Notes under the pieces: model-generated | Seen by the model: only the letters and a program-made list of their open reading frames with translations | The model's database searches: none | What the model was told of the DNA's origin: nothing | In this document: positions 52,191 through 62,253 of the stretch, piece by piece | Layout: each line of letters starts with the position of its first letter | Position numbering within the stretch: the stretch's first letter is position 1 | Translations under genes and position numbers: made by a program | DNA from: Janibacter sp. A1S7 | GTDB lineage: Bacteria > Actinomycetota > Actinomycetes > Actinomycetales > Dermatophilaceae | NCBI RefSeq assembly: GCF_037198315.1 | Contig: NZ_CP144913.1 | Span: forward strand, 2,542,001 to 2,606,000 | Direction of reading: 5' to 3' | Length of the DNA: 64,000 bases

Positions 52191-52868
52191 ATGGACAGCA
52201 CTCCCGAGACGATCGCCACCGCTGAGACGCCCCGAGGAGAGATCGCGCTGCGTGAGCGTGCCTCCGCCGATGGCACCGTGGTGCACGAGTTGGTCGTTGC
52301 CGGCGTCTTCGCGATGGACTCGGCGGACACCGCGACCGAGACGGCCCTGGCGCAGCGTTCCCTGGAGCGGGTGGCGGCACCCACGCGAGTCCTCGTCGGC
52401 GGCCTGGGCCTCGGCTTCACCGCCTGGCAGGCACTCAAGGACCGGCGGGTGCGCGACCTGCACGTCGTCGAGATCGAGGAGGACCTCGTCCAGTGGGCCC
52501 GTCTGGGCCTGACCCCGACGCTCGGCGTGCTCGCCCGTCACCCACGAGTGACCCTGCACGTGCAGGACGCCGCCTCGGCCGTCGGTGACGGTGAGCCGGC
52601 GGGGCCGTGGGACCTGGTCCTGCTCGACGTGGACAACGGGCCGGGCTTCCTCGTGCACGAGGAGAACGAGCGCCTCTACTCGGCCACCGCACTGTCCGTC
52701 CTCCTGTCACAGGTGACGACGGGGGGCGTCCTGGCGATCTGGGCGGCCCAGCGCGAGCCGCAGCTGCTCGCGACGTTGACGGGACTGGCGCCGACCGAGG
52801 AGATCGTGCTTCCGGTCGAGCGTCAGGATCGTTGTCTGGAGTACGTGCTGTACCTCGCCCGCGCCTGA
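52191..52868 (+). CDS. Spermidine-synthase-like methyltransferase fold protein
   Basis: 225 residues. RVLVGGLGLGFTAWQAL is the nucleotide-binding loop, DLHVVEIEEDLVQWARLGLTP the acidic loop, and DLVLLDVDNGPGFLVHEENERLYS a block that, together with VLAIWAAQREPQL, is conserved in the SpeE-like actinobacterial group. True SpeE has an Asp pair for polyamine binding; only part of that is clear, so aminopropyl transfer is unproven. Divergent from sdhC. Confidence 0.75.
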   Translation: MDSTPETIATAETPRGEIALRERASADGTVVHELVVAGVFAMDSADTATETALAQRSLERVAAPTRVLVGGLGLGFTAWQALKDRRVRDLHVVEIEEDLVQWARLGLTPTLGVLARHPRVTLHVQDAASAVGDGEPAGPWDLVLLDVDNGPGFLVHEENERLYSATALSVLLSQVTTGGVLAIWAAQREPQLLATLTGLAPTEEIVLPVERQDRCLEYVLYLARA

Positions 52869-52883
52869 GGACGCCTGCCCACG

Positions 52884-52969
52884 CGCGAGCAAAGTGCTGC
52901 AGGCTCCACGTCGTATGGCCAGCAGCATCTCGTCGTGCTGCTGACCATACGAAGTGCTGCCGGCTCGCG
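52884..52969. repeat. Nested inverted and direct repeat between two convergent genes
   Basis: Outer arms CGCGAGC (52884-52890) and GCTCGCG (52963-52969); direct repeats AAGTGCTGC-A/C-GGCTC (52892-52906 and 52952-52966, 60 bases apart); inner 17-base arms TCGTATGGCCAGCAGCA (52911-52927) and 52936-52952 (one mismatch) with an eight-base loop. It may be a bidirectional terminator, or a small repetitive element. Confidence 0.7.
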
Positions 52970-52983
52970 TTCGCTTCGGGAGG

Positions 52984-54315
52984 TCAGACGGACGCCGCGG
53001 CCGCTGCGGCGGCGGGCAGGGCGGCCAGAATCGTCTCGAGTGCCTCGTCGTCGAGGGCCCCGGAGACGAACCATGCCTCGAAGGCACTCGGCGGCAGGTG
53101 CACTCCGCCCTCGAGCATCGCGTGGAAGAAGCGGCCGTAGGCACCCGTGTCCTGCTCCCGGGCGTCGGCGAAGGAGTGCACCTGCCCCTCGCGGAAGAAG
53201 ATCGAGAACATCGAGCCGGCCCACTGCACGCGGTGGGCCACCCCCTCGGCGGACAGGGCGGCCGAGGCGGCGTCGGCGATGCGGGTGGCCGTGGCCTCCA
53301 GCCGCGGGTAGAGCTCGGGGGTGCAGGCGCGCAGCGTGGCGAGCCCGGCAGCGGTCGCCACGGGGTTACCCGACAGGGTCCCGGCCTGGTACACGGGTCC
53401 CTCCGGGGCGAGCCGGGCCATGAGGTCGGCGCGCCCGCCGAAGGCCGCAGCCGGAAAACCGCCGCCCATGACCTTGCCGAAGGTGAACAGGTCGGGCGCT
53501 CCCCCTTCGTAGCCCCCGGGGTGGGCACCCTCTGGACCGGTCTCGAGGCCGTACCACCCGGAACGGCTGGACCGGAAGCCGGTCATGACCTCGTCACTGA
53601 TCAGGAGCGCGCCGTGGGCTGCGGTCACCCGGCGCAGGCCCTCTGTGAACCCCGGCGCGGGCGGGACGATGCCCATGTTGCCGGGCGCGGCCTCGGTGAT
53701 GACCGCGGCGATCTCCTCCCCACGTGCGGCGAAGAGCTCCTCGACGGCGCCGAGGTCGTTGTACGGGAGCACGACCGTTTCCCCTGCGGCCGAGGCGGGG
53801 ACACCGGCGGAGCCAGGCAGCGCAAAGGTCGCCACACCCGAGCCCGCCTCTGCGAGAAGGGCGTCCACGTGGCCGTGGTAGCAGCCAGCGAACTTCACGA
53901 TGACCGAACGACCGGTCACCCCTCGCGCCAGGCGAAGGGCGGACATCGTCGCCTCGGTCCCGGAGGACACGAGGCGGACCTGCTCGAGCGGCTCGACCCG
54001 GTCGATCACCTCGGCGGCGAGCGCGACCTCGTTCTCGGTCGGGGTCCCGAAGGAGAAGCCCCTCGTGGCGGCATCGGTCACGGCGGCGAGGACGTCCGGG
54101 TGCGCGTGACCGAGGATCATCGGTCCCCATGAGCAGATGAGGTCGACGTACCGGTTGCCGTCGACGTCGGTCAGCCACGGCCCCTCGGCGCGCTCGATGA
54201 ACCGCGGGACCCCACCGACCCCGCCGAAGGCGCGCACCGGGGAGTTCACTCCGGCGGGCGTCACGGCACGGGCACGGTCGAAGAGGGCCTCGGATCGGGT
54301 CGTGGATTGCGTCAT
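52984..54315 (-). CDS. hemL: Glutamate-1-semialdehyde 2,1-aminomutase
   Basis: 443 residues. PLP lysine is K281 in [54 protein letters not shown] and [13 protein letters not shown] are other signatures. It makes 5-aminolevulinate from glutamate-1-semialdehyde, the step after HemA. It ends in a run of Ala ([10 protein letters not shown]). Last gene of the haem row, 46 bases after the MarR gene. Confidence 0.96.
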   Translation of the reverse strand: MTQSTTRSEALFDRARAVTPAGVNSPVRAFGGVGGVPRFIERAEGPWLTDVDGNRYVDLICSWGPMILGHAHPDVLAAVTDAATRGFSFGTPTENEVALAAEVIDRVEPLEQVRLVSSGTEATMSALRLARGVTGRSVIVKFAGCYHGHVDALLAEAGSGVATFALPGSAGVPASAAGETVVLPYNDLGAVEELFAARGEEIAAVITEAAPGNMGIVPPAPGFTEGLRRVTAAHGALLISDEVMTGFRSSRSGWYGLETGPEGAHPGGYEGGAPDLFTFGKVMGGGFPAAAFGGRADLMARLAPEGPVYQAGTLSGNPVATAAGLATLRACTPELYPRLEATATRIADAASAALSAEGVAHRVQWAGSMFSIFFREGQVHSFADAREQDTGAYGRFFHAMLEGGVHLPPSAFEAWFVSGALDDEALETILAALPAAAAAAASV

Positions 54316-54361
54316 GTCCCCAGTCTCCCCCACAGGGAGCAGTTCCCCGTGAGCGGGCGAC

Positions 54362-54841
54362 CTAGTCGTCCAGCCCGATCTCGTGGTGCTCGGGCGCGAG
54401 CCGGTCACGCACTGTGGCCATCGCCTCACCCAGCGCGGTGAACTGCTCCGGGGTGAGGATGTCCACGAGGTGCTCGCGCACCGACTCGACGTGCGTCCCG
54501 GCGAGCTCGTCGAGGACCGTACGGCCCTCGTCGGTGAGCAGGATCTCGACGCCACGACCGTCGTCCGTGGCGCGGCAACGCTCGACCCAGCCGCGCTTCT
54601 CCAGTCGCGCGGCAGTGTGCGTCACCCGGGAGCGTGACTGCACGATGTCGTCGGCGAGACGGGACATGCGGGTGCGCTGCCCGGGCGACTCGGAGAGCAT
54701 CGACAGCAGCTCGTACTCGGTCAGCTGCATCTTGTGGGGCGCCAGGTCGTCGACGAGCGCCTTCTCGAGCAGGCGCGTCCCGCGCAGGAAGGCGCGCCAG
54801 TGCTTCTGCTGCTGTGCATCCAGCCAGTTGGTGTCGCTCAC
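54362..54841 (-). CDS. MarR family regulator inside the haem gene row
   Basis: 159 residues. Winged helix: [66 protein letters not shown], with blocks [24 protein letters not shown] and [14 protein letters not shown] overlaps the hemB stop as ATGA, so it is made with HemB and lies between hemB and hemL. Ligand and targets unknown; a haem, redox or phenolic sensor are all possible. Confidence 0.9.
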   Translation of the reverse strand: MSDTNWLDAQQQKHWRAFLRGTRLLEKALVDDLAPHKMQLTEYELLSMLSESPGQRTRMSRLADDIVQSRSRVTHTAARLEKRGWVERCRATDDGRGVEILLTDEGRTVLDELAGTHVESVREHLVDILTPEQFTALGEAMATVRDRLAPEHHEIGLDD

Positions 54842-55842
54842 AGTCGCTGCGCCACCTCGAGTGCGAAGTACGTGAGGATCATCTGCGCTCCCGCCCTCCT
54901 GATGTGGATGAGCGACTCGAGCACCGCTGCCTCACGGTCGATCCAGCCACGGTCGGCGGCAGCGACGATCTGCGCGTACTCGCCGGAGATCTGGTACGCC
55001 GCGACGGGCACGGTCGACACCTGCGCCGTGGCGGCGATGATGTCCAGGTGCGGCTGGGCCGGCTTGACCATGATGATGTCGGCTCCCTCCGCGAGGTCCA
55101 GCTCGACCTCGCGCAGGGCCTCGACGGCGTTGGCCGGATCCTGCTGGTAGGTCGCCCGGTCGCCGGTGAGCGAGGACTGCACGGCCTCGCGGAAGGGGCC
55201 GTACAAGGCTGAGGTGTACTTCGCGGCGTAGGCCAGCACGAGGGTGTCGGTGTAACCGGCACGATCCAGCGCCGCGCGCACGTGGGCGACCTGGCCATCC
55301 ATCATCCCGGACAGCCCGAGCGCGTGCGCCCCGGCGGCCGCCTGCGCGAGCGCCATGTCGGCGTACCGCGTCAGGGTGGCGTCGTTGTCGACGACGGTCC
55401 GACCGGCGGGGTCGGTGGTGAGCACCCCGCAGTGCCCGTGGTCGGTGAACTCGTCGAGACACAGGTCGGTCATGACGACGAGTCCGTCACCGACCGCGTC
55501 GACGACGGCCCGGGTGGCGACGTTGAGGATCCCTTCCGGGTCGTCCGCTCCGGAGCCGCGCGCGTCCTTGGTCTGCGGCACGCCGAAGAGCATGATCCCT
55601 CCGATGCCGGCGGCGACGCAGGCACGCGCCTCCTCGACGAGCGAGTCGATCGTGTGCTGCACCGTGCCCGGCATGGAGGAGATCTCCACCGGCGCGTCGA
55701 GGCCCTCGCGGACGAAGACGGGCAGGACCAGATCCGCCGGGTGCACCCGGGTCTCCGCGACGAGACGACGAAGGGGGGCGCTGCCCCGCAGCCGCCGCGG
55801 ACGCACCGCCGGTCCGGTCGGAGCAGAGGTCGTGGGACTCAC
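54838..55842 (-). CDS. hemB: Porphobilinogen synthase (5-aminolevulinate dehydratase)
   Basis: 334 residues. Schiff-base Lys208 (LAYAAKYTSALYGPFREA) and Lys260 (DIIMVKPAQPHLD). The metal loop TDLCLDEFTDHGHCG has C128 and C138 with Asp at the middle position, a mixed type. Joins two aminolevulinates. GTG 55842 overlaps the hemD stop as GTGA. Confidence 0.96.
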   Translation of the reverse strand: MSPTTSAPTGPAVRPRRLRGSAPLRRLVAETRVHPADLVLPVFVREGLDAPVEISSMPGTVQHTIDSLVEEARACVAAGIGGIMLFGVPQTKDARGSGADDPEGILNVATRAVVDAVGDGLVVMTDLCLDEFTDHGHCGVLTTDPAGRTVVDNDATLTRYADMALAQAAAGAHALGLSGMMDGQVAHVRAALDRAGYTDTLVLAYAAKYTSALYGPFREAVQSSLTGDRATYQQDPANAVEALREVELDLAEGADIIMVKPAQPHLDIIAATAQVSTVPVAAYQISGEYAQIVAAADRGWIDREAAVLESLIHIRRAGAQMILTYFALEVAQRL

Positions 55843-57482
55843 CCCTTCGCCTTCGTGCGGCGGGTCGTCGCCTTCTTGCGGCGAGCACTCGGGCGCTGGG
55901 GCTCCTCACCCACTTCGATCGCTGCATCGGCCAGCTTGCGGCCGTGGTCGGCCAGTGCCTCGACGAGGCTCGCTCCGGTGGCTTCGGGGGCCATGACGTC
56001 GACCCGGAGGCCGGCCTCCTCCGCCGTCTTGACCGTGGCCGGACCGATGCAGGCGATGACCGTGGACGGGTGCGGCTTTCCGGCGATACCGACGAGGTTG
56101 CGCACCGTGGAGGACGAGGTGAAGACGACGGCGTCGAAGGCACCCTGCTTGATCGCGTCGCGCGTGGGCGCGGGCGGCGGGGTGGCCCGCACCGTGCGGT
56201 ACGCGGTGACGTCGTCGACCTGCCAGCCCATCTCCTGCAGACCGGCCACGAGGGTGTCGGTCGCGATGTCGGCCCGGGGCAGGAAGACGCGGTCGATCGG
56301 GTCGAGGACCTCGTCGTAGGGCGGCCACTCCTCGAGCAGGCCGCGGGCGGACATCTCCCCGGTCGGCACGAGGTCGGGCTCGATGCCCCAGTCGCGCAGC
56401 GCGTCGGCAGTGACGCCACCGACCGCAGCGATCTTCAGCCCGGAGAAGGCCCGGGCGTCGAGGCCGAACTCCTCGAACTTCTCCCGGATGGCCTTGACGG
56501 CGTTGACCGAGGTGAAGCCGATCCACTGGTAGCGGCCGGTGACGAGGCCGCGCACGGCCCGCTCGACGGCCTGCGGCGTGCGGGGCGGCTCGACGCTGAT
56601 GGTCGGGACGACCTCGCTCGTCGCGCCGTGGCCGAGCAGCTGCTTGGTCATCGGACCGGACTGGTCCTTCGTCCGCGGGATCAGGACGTTCCAGCCGTAG
56701 AGCGGTTTGGTCTCGAACCAGGACAGCGTGCTGCGCATGGTGACGGTCGGACCGACGATCGCCAGAGTCGGGACCTCGAGCCCGACGACGGCGTCGGCGG
56801 CCTCGGCGAGGGTGGTGCCGTGGGTGACCTGCGAGGTGGTCGTGCCGCCCCGCGTGAGAGCGACAGCGGTCTCGCCGTCACGGCCCTTGGCGAGCAGGTC
56901 GGCGAAGGCCGGGACGAGATGCTCGGGCAGGCCGAGCAGCACGAGTGTGACGTCGCTGCCGACCGAGGCCGACAGGTCCGGGCGCTTGGACCCGGAGACA
57001 CTGACGACGTGGAGGGCACCGGTCGAGCGGCTGGTCAGCGGGACACCGGCATACGACGGCACGGCACTCACGGCAGAGACGCCCGGGACGACGTCGAAGT
57101 CGATGTCCGCCTTGGCCAGTGCGGTCGCCTCCTCGGCGAGCCCGTTGAAGGTCGCCGGGTCGCCGTCCATGAGGCGCACGACGAGTCCTCCCTTGTGCGC
57201 CTTGGCCGTCTTGACGACCAGCTTGGCGCGCGAGGCGTGGGTGAGTTGCTGGCCGTGCTCACCGTGGCTGGCATCGACGATCTCGACGTCCTCCCCGGTC
57301 ATCGAGGCGATGATCTCCTCGTTGGTCAGCTGGTCGGTGATGACGGCGTCGGCCCGCGACAGCAGCTCGACGGAGGCGACGGTCATCAGTGATGCGTCAC
57401 CCGGTCCGGCGCCGACGAAGGCGACTCGGGCCGGTCGGCGTGCTGCGGCGTTGGCGGATGCGGTCGAGCGCTGGGGGGTCAC
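55839..57482 (-). CDS. hemD: Bifunctional uroporphyrinogen-III methyltransferase/synthase (CobA-HemD)
   Basis: 547 residues. The N-terminal half is a methylase ([72 protein letters not shown]), and the C-terminal half a HemD synthase (about 260-530; [39 protein letters not shown]). It both closes the tetrapyrrole ring and may send it towards precorrin/sirohaem. A basic Arg/Lys tail ends the protein. GTG overlaps the hemC stop as GTGA. Confidence 0.93.
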   Translation of the reverse strand: MTPQRSTASANAAARRPARVAFVGAGPGDASLMTVASVELLSRADAVITDQLTNEEIIASMTGEDVEIVDASHGEHGQQLTHASRAKLVVKTAKAHKGGLVVRLMDGDPATFNGLAEEATALAKADIDFDVVPGVSAVSAVPSYAGVPLTSRSTGALHVVSVSGSKRPDLSASVGSDVTLVLLGLPEHLVPAFADLLAKGRDGETAVALTRGGTTTSQVTHGTTLAEAADAVVGLEVPTLAIVGPTVTMRSTLSWFETKPLYGWNVLIPRTKDQSGPMTKQLLGHGATSEVVPTISVEPPRTPQAVERAVRGLVTGRYQWIGFTSVNAVKAIREKFEEFGLDARAFSGLKIAAVGGVTADALRDWGIEPDLVPTGEMSARGLLEEWPPYDEVLDPIDRVFLPRADIATDTLVAGLQEMGWQVDDVTAYRTVRATPPPAPTRDAIKQGAFDAVVFTSSSTVRNLVGIAGKPHPSTVIACIGPATVKTAEEAGLRVDVMAPEATGASLVEALADHGRKLADAAIEVGEEPQRPSARRKKATTRRTKAKG

Positions 57483-58438
57483 TGGGCATGCTCCGAAGCG
57501 GTCGTGGGGTGGGTGGCGGACAAGTCGGCGAGCGCGGGCGCGCCGTCGGCGATGAGGGTCCGGGCGAGGCGGCGACCGAGGTCCTCCGCCTCCCCGAGTG
57601 GGCCGGTCACGGACCGGCGCAGCTCCCCGGAGCCGTCCGTCGCGGCGACGACGGCTCGCAGGGAGAGGATGGGGCCGTCGACGTCGTCGACGACCTCGGC
57701 AAGGGCTCCGACGGGGGCGGCACAGCCGGCCCCGAGCTCGGCGAGGACACCACGCTCGGCGGTGACCGCCGCCCGGGTCTCGGCATCGTCGAGTGGACGA
57801 AGGGCGGCGAGCACCTGCTCGTCCCCCTCACGGCACTCGACGCCCAGGGCCCCCTGGCCGGGGGCGGAGAGCATCTGGATCGGCTCGAGCAGCTCGGTGA
57901 CCCGTCCCTGCAGACCGGACCGGGTCAGGCCCGCGTGGGCCAGGACGATCGCGTCGAGCTGGCCCTCGCCGGGGCCGACCAGGTCGAGTCGGGTGCCGAG
58001 GTTGCCGCGGATGTCGCGGAACTCCAGCCCGAGACCGAGGCAGGCCAGCTGGGCCCGGCGACGGGGGGAGCCGGTCCCGATGACCGCTCCCTCGCCGAGC
58101 TCACCGAGGGTGAGTCCGTCGCGGGCGCACAGTGCGTCGCGGGGGTCGACCCGGGCCGGGATGGCGGCGACGACCAGACCGGTCTCCGGCGTGGTCGGCA
58201 GGTCCTTGAGGGAGTGCACGGCGATGTCGATCTCGCCGGCCAGGAGGGCCTCGCGCAGCGCGCTGGCGAAGACGCCGTGGCCGCCCATGCTGGCCAGCGA
58301 GGCGCGACTGGTGTCGCCCTCGGTGACGATCTCCACGATCTCCACGTCGTGTCCCTCGGCCCGCAAGGCGTCTGCGACGTGTCCGGACTGGGTCATGGCG
58401 AGCTTCGATCGGCGGGTGCCGAGACGGAGCGTGGTCAC
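57479..58438 (-). CDS. hemC: Porphobilinogen deaminase
   Basis: 319 residues. Dipyrromethane-binding Cys239 ([12 protein letters not shown]), [36 protein letters not shown] and [10 protein letters not shown] identify it. It assembles hydroxymethylbilane. GTG 58438 overlaps the hemA stop as GTGA. Confidence 0.97.
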   Translation of the reverse strand: MTTLRLGTRRSKLAMTQSGHVADALRAEGHDVEIVEIVTEGDTSRASLASMGGHGVFASALREALLAGEIDIAVHSLKDLPTTPETGLVVAAIPARVDPRDALCARDGLTLGELGEGAVIGTGSPRRRAQLACLGLGLEFRDIRGNLGTRLDLVGPGEGQLDAIVLAHAGLTRSGLQGRVTELLEPIQMLSAPGQGALGVECREGDEQVLAALRPLDDAETRAAVTAERGVLAELGAGCAAPVGALAEVVDDVDGPILSLRAVVAATDGSGELRRSVTGPLGEAEDLGRRLARTLIADGAPALADLSATHPTTASEHAQ

Positions 58439-59709
58439 AGCGGGCCTCCTTCGGCATGCAGGTCGAACAACTGGCGCAGGGCGTCCTCGTACTCGCCGAA
58501 GCGCCCGTCGACCGCCAGCTCCTTGGCCCGCACGGTGGGCTGGTGCAGCAGCTTGTCGACGATGCGGTGCACGGCGCGGCCGACCTCCTCGCGATCGGCG
58601 GCGGACATGCCCGGGGCACGCTGGTCCATCCGGGCGAGCTCGGACTCGACGACCTGCTGCGCGGCCTCCCGCAGGGCACGGACGGTGGGCGCGGCGATGC
58701 TCGCCGCCCGGGCACCGAGGTGCCGGGTCACGGCATCGCCGACGATGGAGCGGGCCTGCTCGACCTCCGGCACGACGCCGTCGGCACCGAGCATGTCGCC
58801 CAGCTCACCCAGGCCGAGCAGCACGATCCCGCTCAGGTCGGCGACCTCGTGCGCGATGTCGTGCGGCAGGGCGAGGTCGATGAAGCCCTGCTTGCGGCCG
58901 GCCCGCTCGACCTGCGCATCGGCGACGTCGGCGAGGGTGACGGCCAGCCCGGTCGATCCGGTGCAGGAGATGACGACGTCGGCGTGCGCGAGGGCTTCAC
59001 CGAGCTCGTCGGTGGGCAGGGCCCGGCCGCCGAGCCGCTCGGCCAGGGCGACGCCGCGCTCGTGGGTGCGGTTGACGACGGTCAGGCGCGCGACGCCGCG
59101 GCGCACTGCCGTGGTCGCCGCCAGCGCGCTCATGGATCCGGCACCGATGACGAGGACGTGGGTGTCCGAGAGCGGGCCGACGTGCTCCTCCACGGAATCC
59201 AGACCCGCAGTCACCAACGAGCGCGAGACCTCGTCCAAGCCGGTCTCGGAGTGCACCTGCTTCCCGGTGCGCAACGCCTGCTGGACGAGGGAGTTCAGGT
59301 GGCTGCCCACGTGCCCCTCGCTCTGACCGCGCGCGAGCGCGTCGCGCAGCTGGCCGAGGATCTGCGACTCACCCACCGCCATCGAGTCCAATCCAGCGGC
59401 GACGTTGAAGACGTGGGCGACGGCAGCATCCCCGTAGTGCAGGTCGAGGTGCTCCTTGAGGTCGTCGTGGGTGATCGACGTGCTCGACGTCAACGCTTCG
59501 GTGAGGTCGGCCACGGCGCCGTGGAACGCCGAGACCTCGGCGTACACCTCGGTGCGGTTGCAGGTGGCGATGACGAGGTGCTCGGAGATGTCCGGGCTGG
59601 CCTGCGCCGTCGCGATGACGGCCCCGATGCTGGCATCGTCCAGGGCGGCGCGCTCGAGGACGGAGATGGGTGTGCGGCGGTGGTTGAAGCCGAAGCTGAG
59701 CAGACTCAT
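58435..59709 (-). CDS. hemA: Glutamyl-tRNA reductase
   Basis: 424 residues. Catalytic Cys50 in [19 protein letters not shown]-binding [36 protein letters not shown]-terminal dimerisation helices. It commits glutamyl-tRNA to haem synthesis. ATG 59709 overlaps the rex stop as ATGA. Confidence 0.97.
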   Translation of the reverse strand: MSLLSFGFNHRRTPISVLERAALDDASIGAVIATAQASPDISEHLVIATCNRTEVYAEVSAFHGAVADLTEALTSSTSITHDDLKEHLDLHYGDAAVAHVFNVAAGLDSMAVGESQILGQLRDALARGQSEGHVGSHLNSLVQQALRTGKQVHSETGLDEVSRSLVTAGLDSVEEHVGPLSDTHVLVIGAGSMSALAATTAVRRGVARLTVVNRTHERGVALAERLGGRALPTDELGEALAHADVVISCTGSTGLAVTLADVADAQVERAGRKQGFIDLALPHDIAHEVADLSGIVLLGLGELGDMLGADGVVPEVEQARSIVGDAVTRHLGARAASIAAPTVRALREAAQQVVESELARMDQRAPGMSAADREEVGRAVHRIVDKLLHQPTVRAKELAVDGRFGEYEDALRQLFDLHAEGGPL

Positions 59710-60389
59710 CGACCAGCTCCCTCCAACAACTCGTCGGGATCGATACCGACTCGTTGTTGCTCGTGGAAGGCCAGGATCTGCAGCTCGGTGGACAGATCGA
59801 CCTTGCGCATGTGCACCCCTTCGGGGACCTGGATGACGGTGGCGGCGAAGTTGAGGATGGAGCTGACTCCTGCCGAGACCAGCAGATCGGCGACCTGCTG
59901 GGCCGACTCGGCGGGGGTGGCGATGACGCCGATGCAGGCCTCCCCCGGGGTGACGTGCACGTCGAGCGCGTCCATGGGCTGGATGACGAGCTCGTCGAGC
60001 ATGTGCCCGACCACGGCCGGGTCCCGGTCGAGCAGTGCCACGACCTGGAATCCCTTGGTCGCGAAGCCGCCGTACGAGGCCAGGGCACGACCGAGGTTGC
60101 CCATGCCGACGATGATCACCGGCCAGTCGTGGGTCAGGCCCAGGGCACGGGAGATCTGGTAGCTCAGGTGGGTGACGTCGTAGCCGACTCCGCGCACCCC
60201 GTACGAGCCGAGGTGGCTGAGGTCCTTGCGCAGCTTGGCCGAGCTCACACCGGAGCTGTGGGCGAGCTCTTCCGAGGAGACGGAGAGCACGTCGACGGCG
60301 GCGAGCTGTCCGAGCGCGCGCAGATATCCCGGGAGCCGCGCGACCGTCGCATCAGGGATCTCCCGCTTGGCGGAATGCTCGACGGACAC
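59706..60389 (-). CDS. rex: Redox-sensing transcriptional repressor Rex
   Basis: 227 residues from GTG 60389 (GTG 60383 is unlikely, since the reading starts VSVEHSAKREIPDATVARLPGYLRALGQL). N-terminal winged helix with VSSEELAHSSGVSSAKLRKDLSHLGSYGVRGVGYDV and C-terminal Rossmann domain VIIVGMGNLGRALASYGGFATKGFQVVALLDRDP that binds NAD(H). Rex represses when NADH is low relative to NAD+. Upstream lies its own 18-base operator. A ribosome site AGGAG is somewhat distant. Confidence 0.95.
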   Translation of the reverse strand: MSVEHSAKREIPDATVARLPGYLRALGQLAAVDVLSVSSEELAHSSGVSSAKLRKDLSHLGSYGVRGVGYDVTHLSYQISRALGLTHDWPVIIVGMGNLGRALASYGGFATKGFQVVALLDRDPAVVGHMLDELVIQPMDALDVHVTPGEACIGVIATPAESAQQVADLLVSAGVSSILNFAATVIQVPEGVHMRKVDLSTELQILAFHEQQRVGIDPDELLEGAGR

Positions 60390-60450
60390 GGTTGCGCACG
60401 GCTCCTCTCCGCGGTCCCCGGCGGGCGGCGCCGAAGGACCGAACACATCG

Positions 60451-60479
60451 AGATTACGCTCTTGTGAACAAATGCACAA
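60451..60479 (-). promoter_or_regulatory. Rex operator and rex-hem promoter
   Basis: TTGTGAACAAATGCACAA (60462-60479) has the inverted TTGTG/CACAA arms of Rex sites. On the minus strand TTGTGC (-35, 60479-60474) and TAATCT (-10, 60456-60451) are 17 bases apart; the operator covers the -35 and spacer. It predicts control of rex-hem by NADH/NAD+. Confidence 0.88.
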
Positions 60480-60520
60480 AGTCGCCGCCCACCGGTCGCG
60501 ACGACGGCGCGTCGCACGGC

Positions 60521-60766
60521 TCAGCGGTCCAGAGCGGCCCGCAGGCGCCCTTCGTCCACACGCCAGTAGTCGTGCTGGCGCCCGTCGACGAAGGTCACCG
60601 GAATCTCCTCCGTGTACCGGACGAAGGCCGGATCGGAGTCGAGGAAGACCTCCTCGAAGGAGTCCCCGGTCTCCGCGACGACCCGCTCGATGACCGAGCG
60701 GGCCACCTCGCACAGGTGGCAGCCGGGCTTGCCGATCATCACCACGCGAGCGGTCGGGAGTGGCAT
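60521..60766 (-). CDS. Glutaredoxin-like protein
   Basis: 81 residues. GKPGCHLCEVARSVIERVV gives a CxxC near residue 16; the Thr/Pro region EEIPVTFVDGRQHDYWRVDEGRLRAAL fits the small thioredoxin-fold family DUF836. ATG 60766 has AGGAG upstream. It is in line with plsC (eight-base gap) and ends before the rex promoter. In M. tuberculosis Rv0508 a similar gene precedes hemA. Confidence 0.86.
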   Translation of the reverse strand: MPLPTARVVMIGKPGCHLCEVARSVIERVVAETGDSFEEVFLDSDPAFVRYTEEIPVTFVDGRQHDYWRVDEGRLRAALDR

Positions 60767-60774
60767 GGCTGCTC

Positions 60775-62253
60775 CTAGAAGAAGACCGAACGGCGAGTCA
60801 CCAGGACGGAGTAGAGCGTCTGCTGGATCGTCTCGCGCACCCGGTCGGTCAGCTCGAAGACGAGCATCGGGTCGTCCGCCGCCGCAGTTCCCAGGGAGGC
60901 GGTGTCGATGGGCTCACCGAACTCGATGATCCACTTGCTCGGCAGCGGGATCAGACCCAGTGGACCGAGCAGTGGGAAGAACGGCGTGATCGGTGCGTAC
61001 GGCGCACCGACGAGGCGCGCCACCGTCTTCATGTTGCCGATCATCGGGTAGACCTCCTCGGCCCCGACCACCGAGCACGGGATGATCGGCACCTCCGAGC
61101 GGATCGCTGCCGAGACGAACCCACCCCGGCCGAAGCGCTGCAGCTTGTACCGCTCGCGGAAGGGCTTGCCGACACCCTTGAACCCCTCCGGCCAGACGCC
61201 GACGAGCTCGCCGCCACGCAGCAGACGCTCGGCATCGGCGTTGGAGGCCAGGGTCGCGCCGGTCTTGCGGGCGAAGTCCCCGACGATGGGCAGCTGGAAG
61301 ACCAGGTCGGCACCGAGCATCCGCAGGGAGCGCTTCTTCCTGTGCGAGTCGTGGATGGCCAGCTGGGTGATGATCGAGTCGATCGCGACCGTGCCCGAGT
61401 GGTTCGAGACGAGGAGCGCGCCTCCCTCATCCGGGATGTTCTCGATCCCGCGCACCTCGACGCGAAACCACTTGTCCTTCAGCAGTCGCAGGACCGGGAA
61501 GATGGTGTGGACCGCGAAGTCCTCGTCGTACCCGAAGTCGTCGACGTCGTAGTCACCGCGCATCCGACGCTGCAGGAACTCGATCGTGTCGGCGAAACGA
61601 CGCTCCCAGTCCTCCCCCGCGGCCGCACCAGCGGCCTGACCCAGCGTCCGCGAGGTCAGCTGCCCCGCCGACAGCAGCACCGAGAGCAGCTCGGCCAGGC
61701 CCGGAACGACGGCCTGCCCGGAGTCCGGCATCCCACTCGAGTCCTCGGACACGGCGGTGGATCCGCGCGACCCCGCCGGCACGGGCCGGCCGGCGGTCGA
61801 GGACGAGCGCCGCGCCGGTGGCTTGCGCCGGCCTGCAGATCGGGACGTCGAGAGGCGTTGGGCGGCAGGCGGGGAGCCGTCGGCCCCCTTGATGACGCGC
61901 AGCGCCGGCTTGCGGGTGGTCGTGGTCGACGGCGCCTCGCTGAGCAGCGGCGTGCTGCGGCGACGAGCGCGCTCGCCCCCTGCACGGTCAGCCGCGGCGG
62001 CCACGGCACTGGGCCGCTGCGTCGCCTGCTTCGCCGAGGCCGCGCCGCTCACCTTCGTCCCGGTCGTCTTCTTCGCGGGGGTCGCCTTCTTGGTCCCGGC
62101 CGCCTTCTTCGCGGGGGTCGTCTTTTTCGTCCCGGTCGTCTTCTTCGCGGGGGTCGCCTTCGTCGTGGGCGTCGCCCTCTTCGCGGTGGTCTTCCCGGTG
62201 GACGTGGCGGACGTCGCCTTCGTCGAGGGCGACCGTCGGGTGCTGTCGGCCAT
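60775..62253 (-). CDS. Lysophospholipid acyltransferase with histone-like N-terminal tail
   Basis: 492 residues. Residues about 10-75 are a Lys/Thr/Ala/Pro repeat region (KATPAKKTTGTKKTTPAKK-type), then a disordered region to about residue 165, then the PlsC-type domain (about 225-460) with VSNHSGTVAID, VGVWPEGFKGVGKPFRERY and VPIIPCSVVGAEEVYP, characteristic of the Rv0502-like branch. It should acylate lysophospholipid. ATG 62253 overlaps the epimerase-like stop (TGATG). The lysine-rich tail resembles histone H1/HU tails and is unusual for this family. Confidence 0.84.
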   Translation of the reverse strand: MADSTRRSPSTKATSATSTGKTTAKRATPTTKATPAKKTTGTKKTTPAKKAAGTKKATPAKKTTGTKVSGAASAKQATQRPSAVAAAADRAGGERARRRSTPLLSEAPSTTTTRKPALRVIKGADGSPPAAQRLSTSRSAGRRKPPARRSSSTAGRPVPAGSRGSTAVSEDSSGMPDSGQAVVPGLAELLSVLLSAGQLTSRTLGQAAGAAAGEDWERRFADTIEFLQRRMRGDYDVDDFGYDEDFAVHTIFPVLRLLKDKWFRVEVRGIENIPDEGGALLVSNHSGTVAIDSIITQLAIHDSHRKKRSLRMLGADLVFQLPIVGDFARKTGATLASNADAERLLRGGELVGVWPEGFKGVGKPFRERYKLQRFGRGGFVSAAIRSEVPIIPCSVVGAEEVYPMIGNMKTVARLVGAPYAPITPFFPLLGPLGLIPLPSKWIIEFGEPIDTASLGTAAADDPMLVFELTDRVRETIQQTLYSVLVTRRSVFF

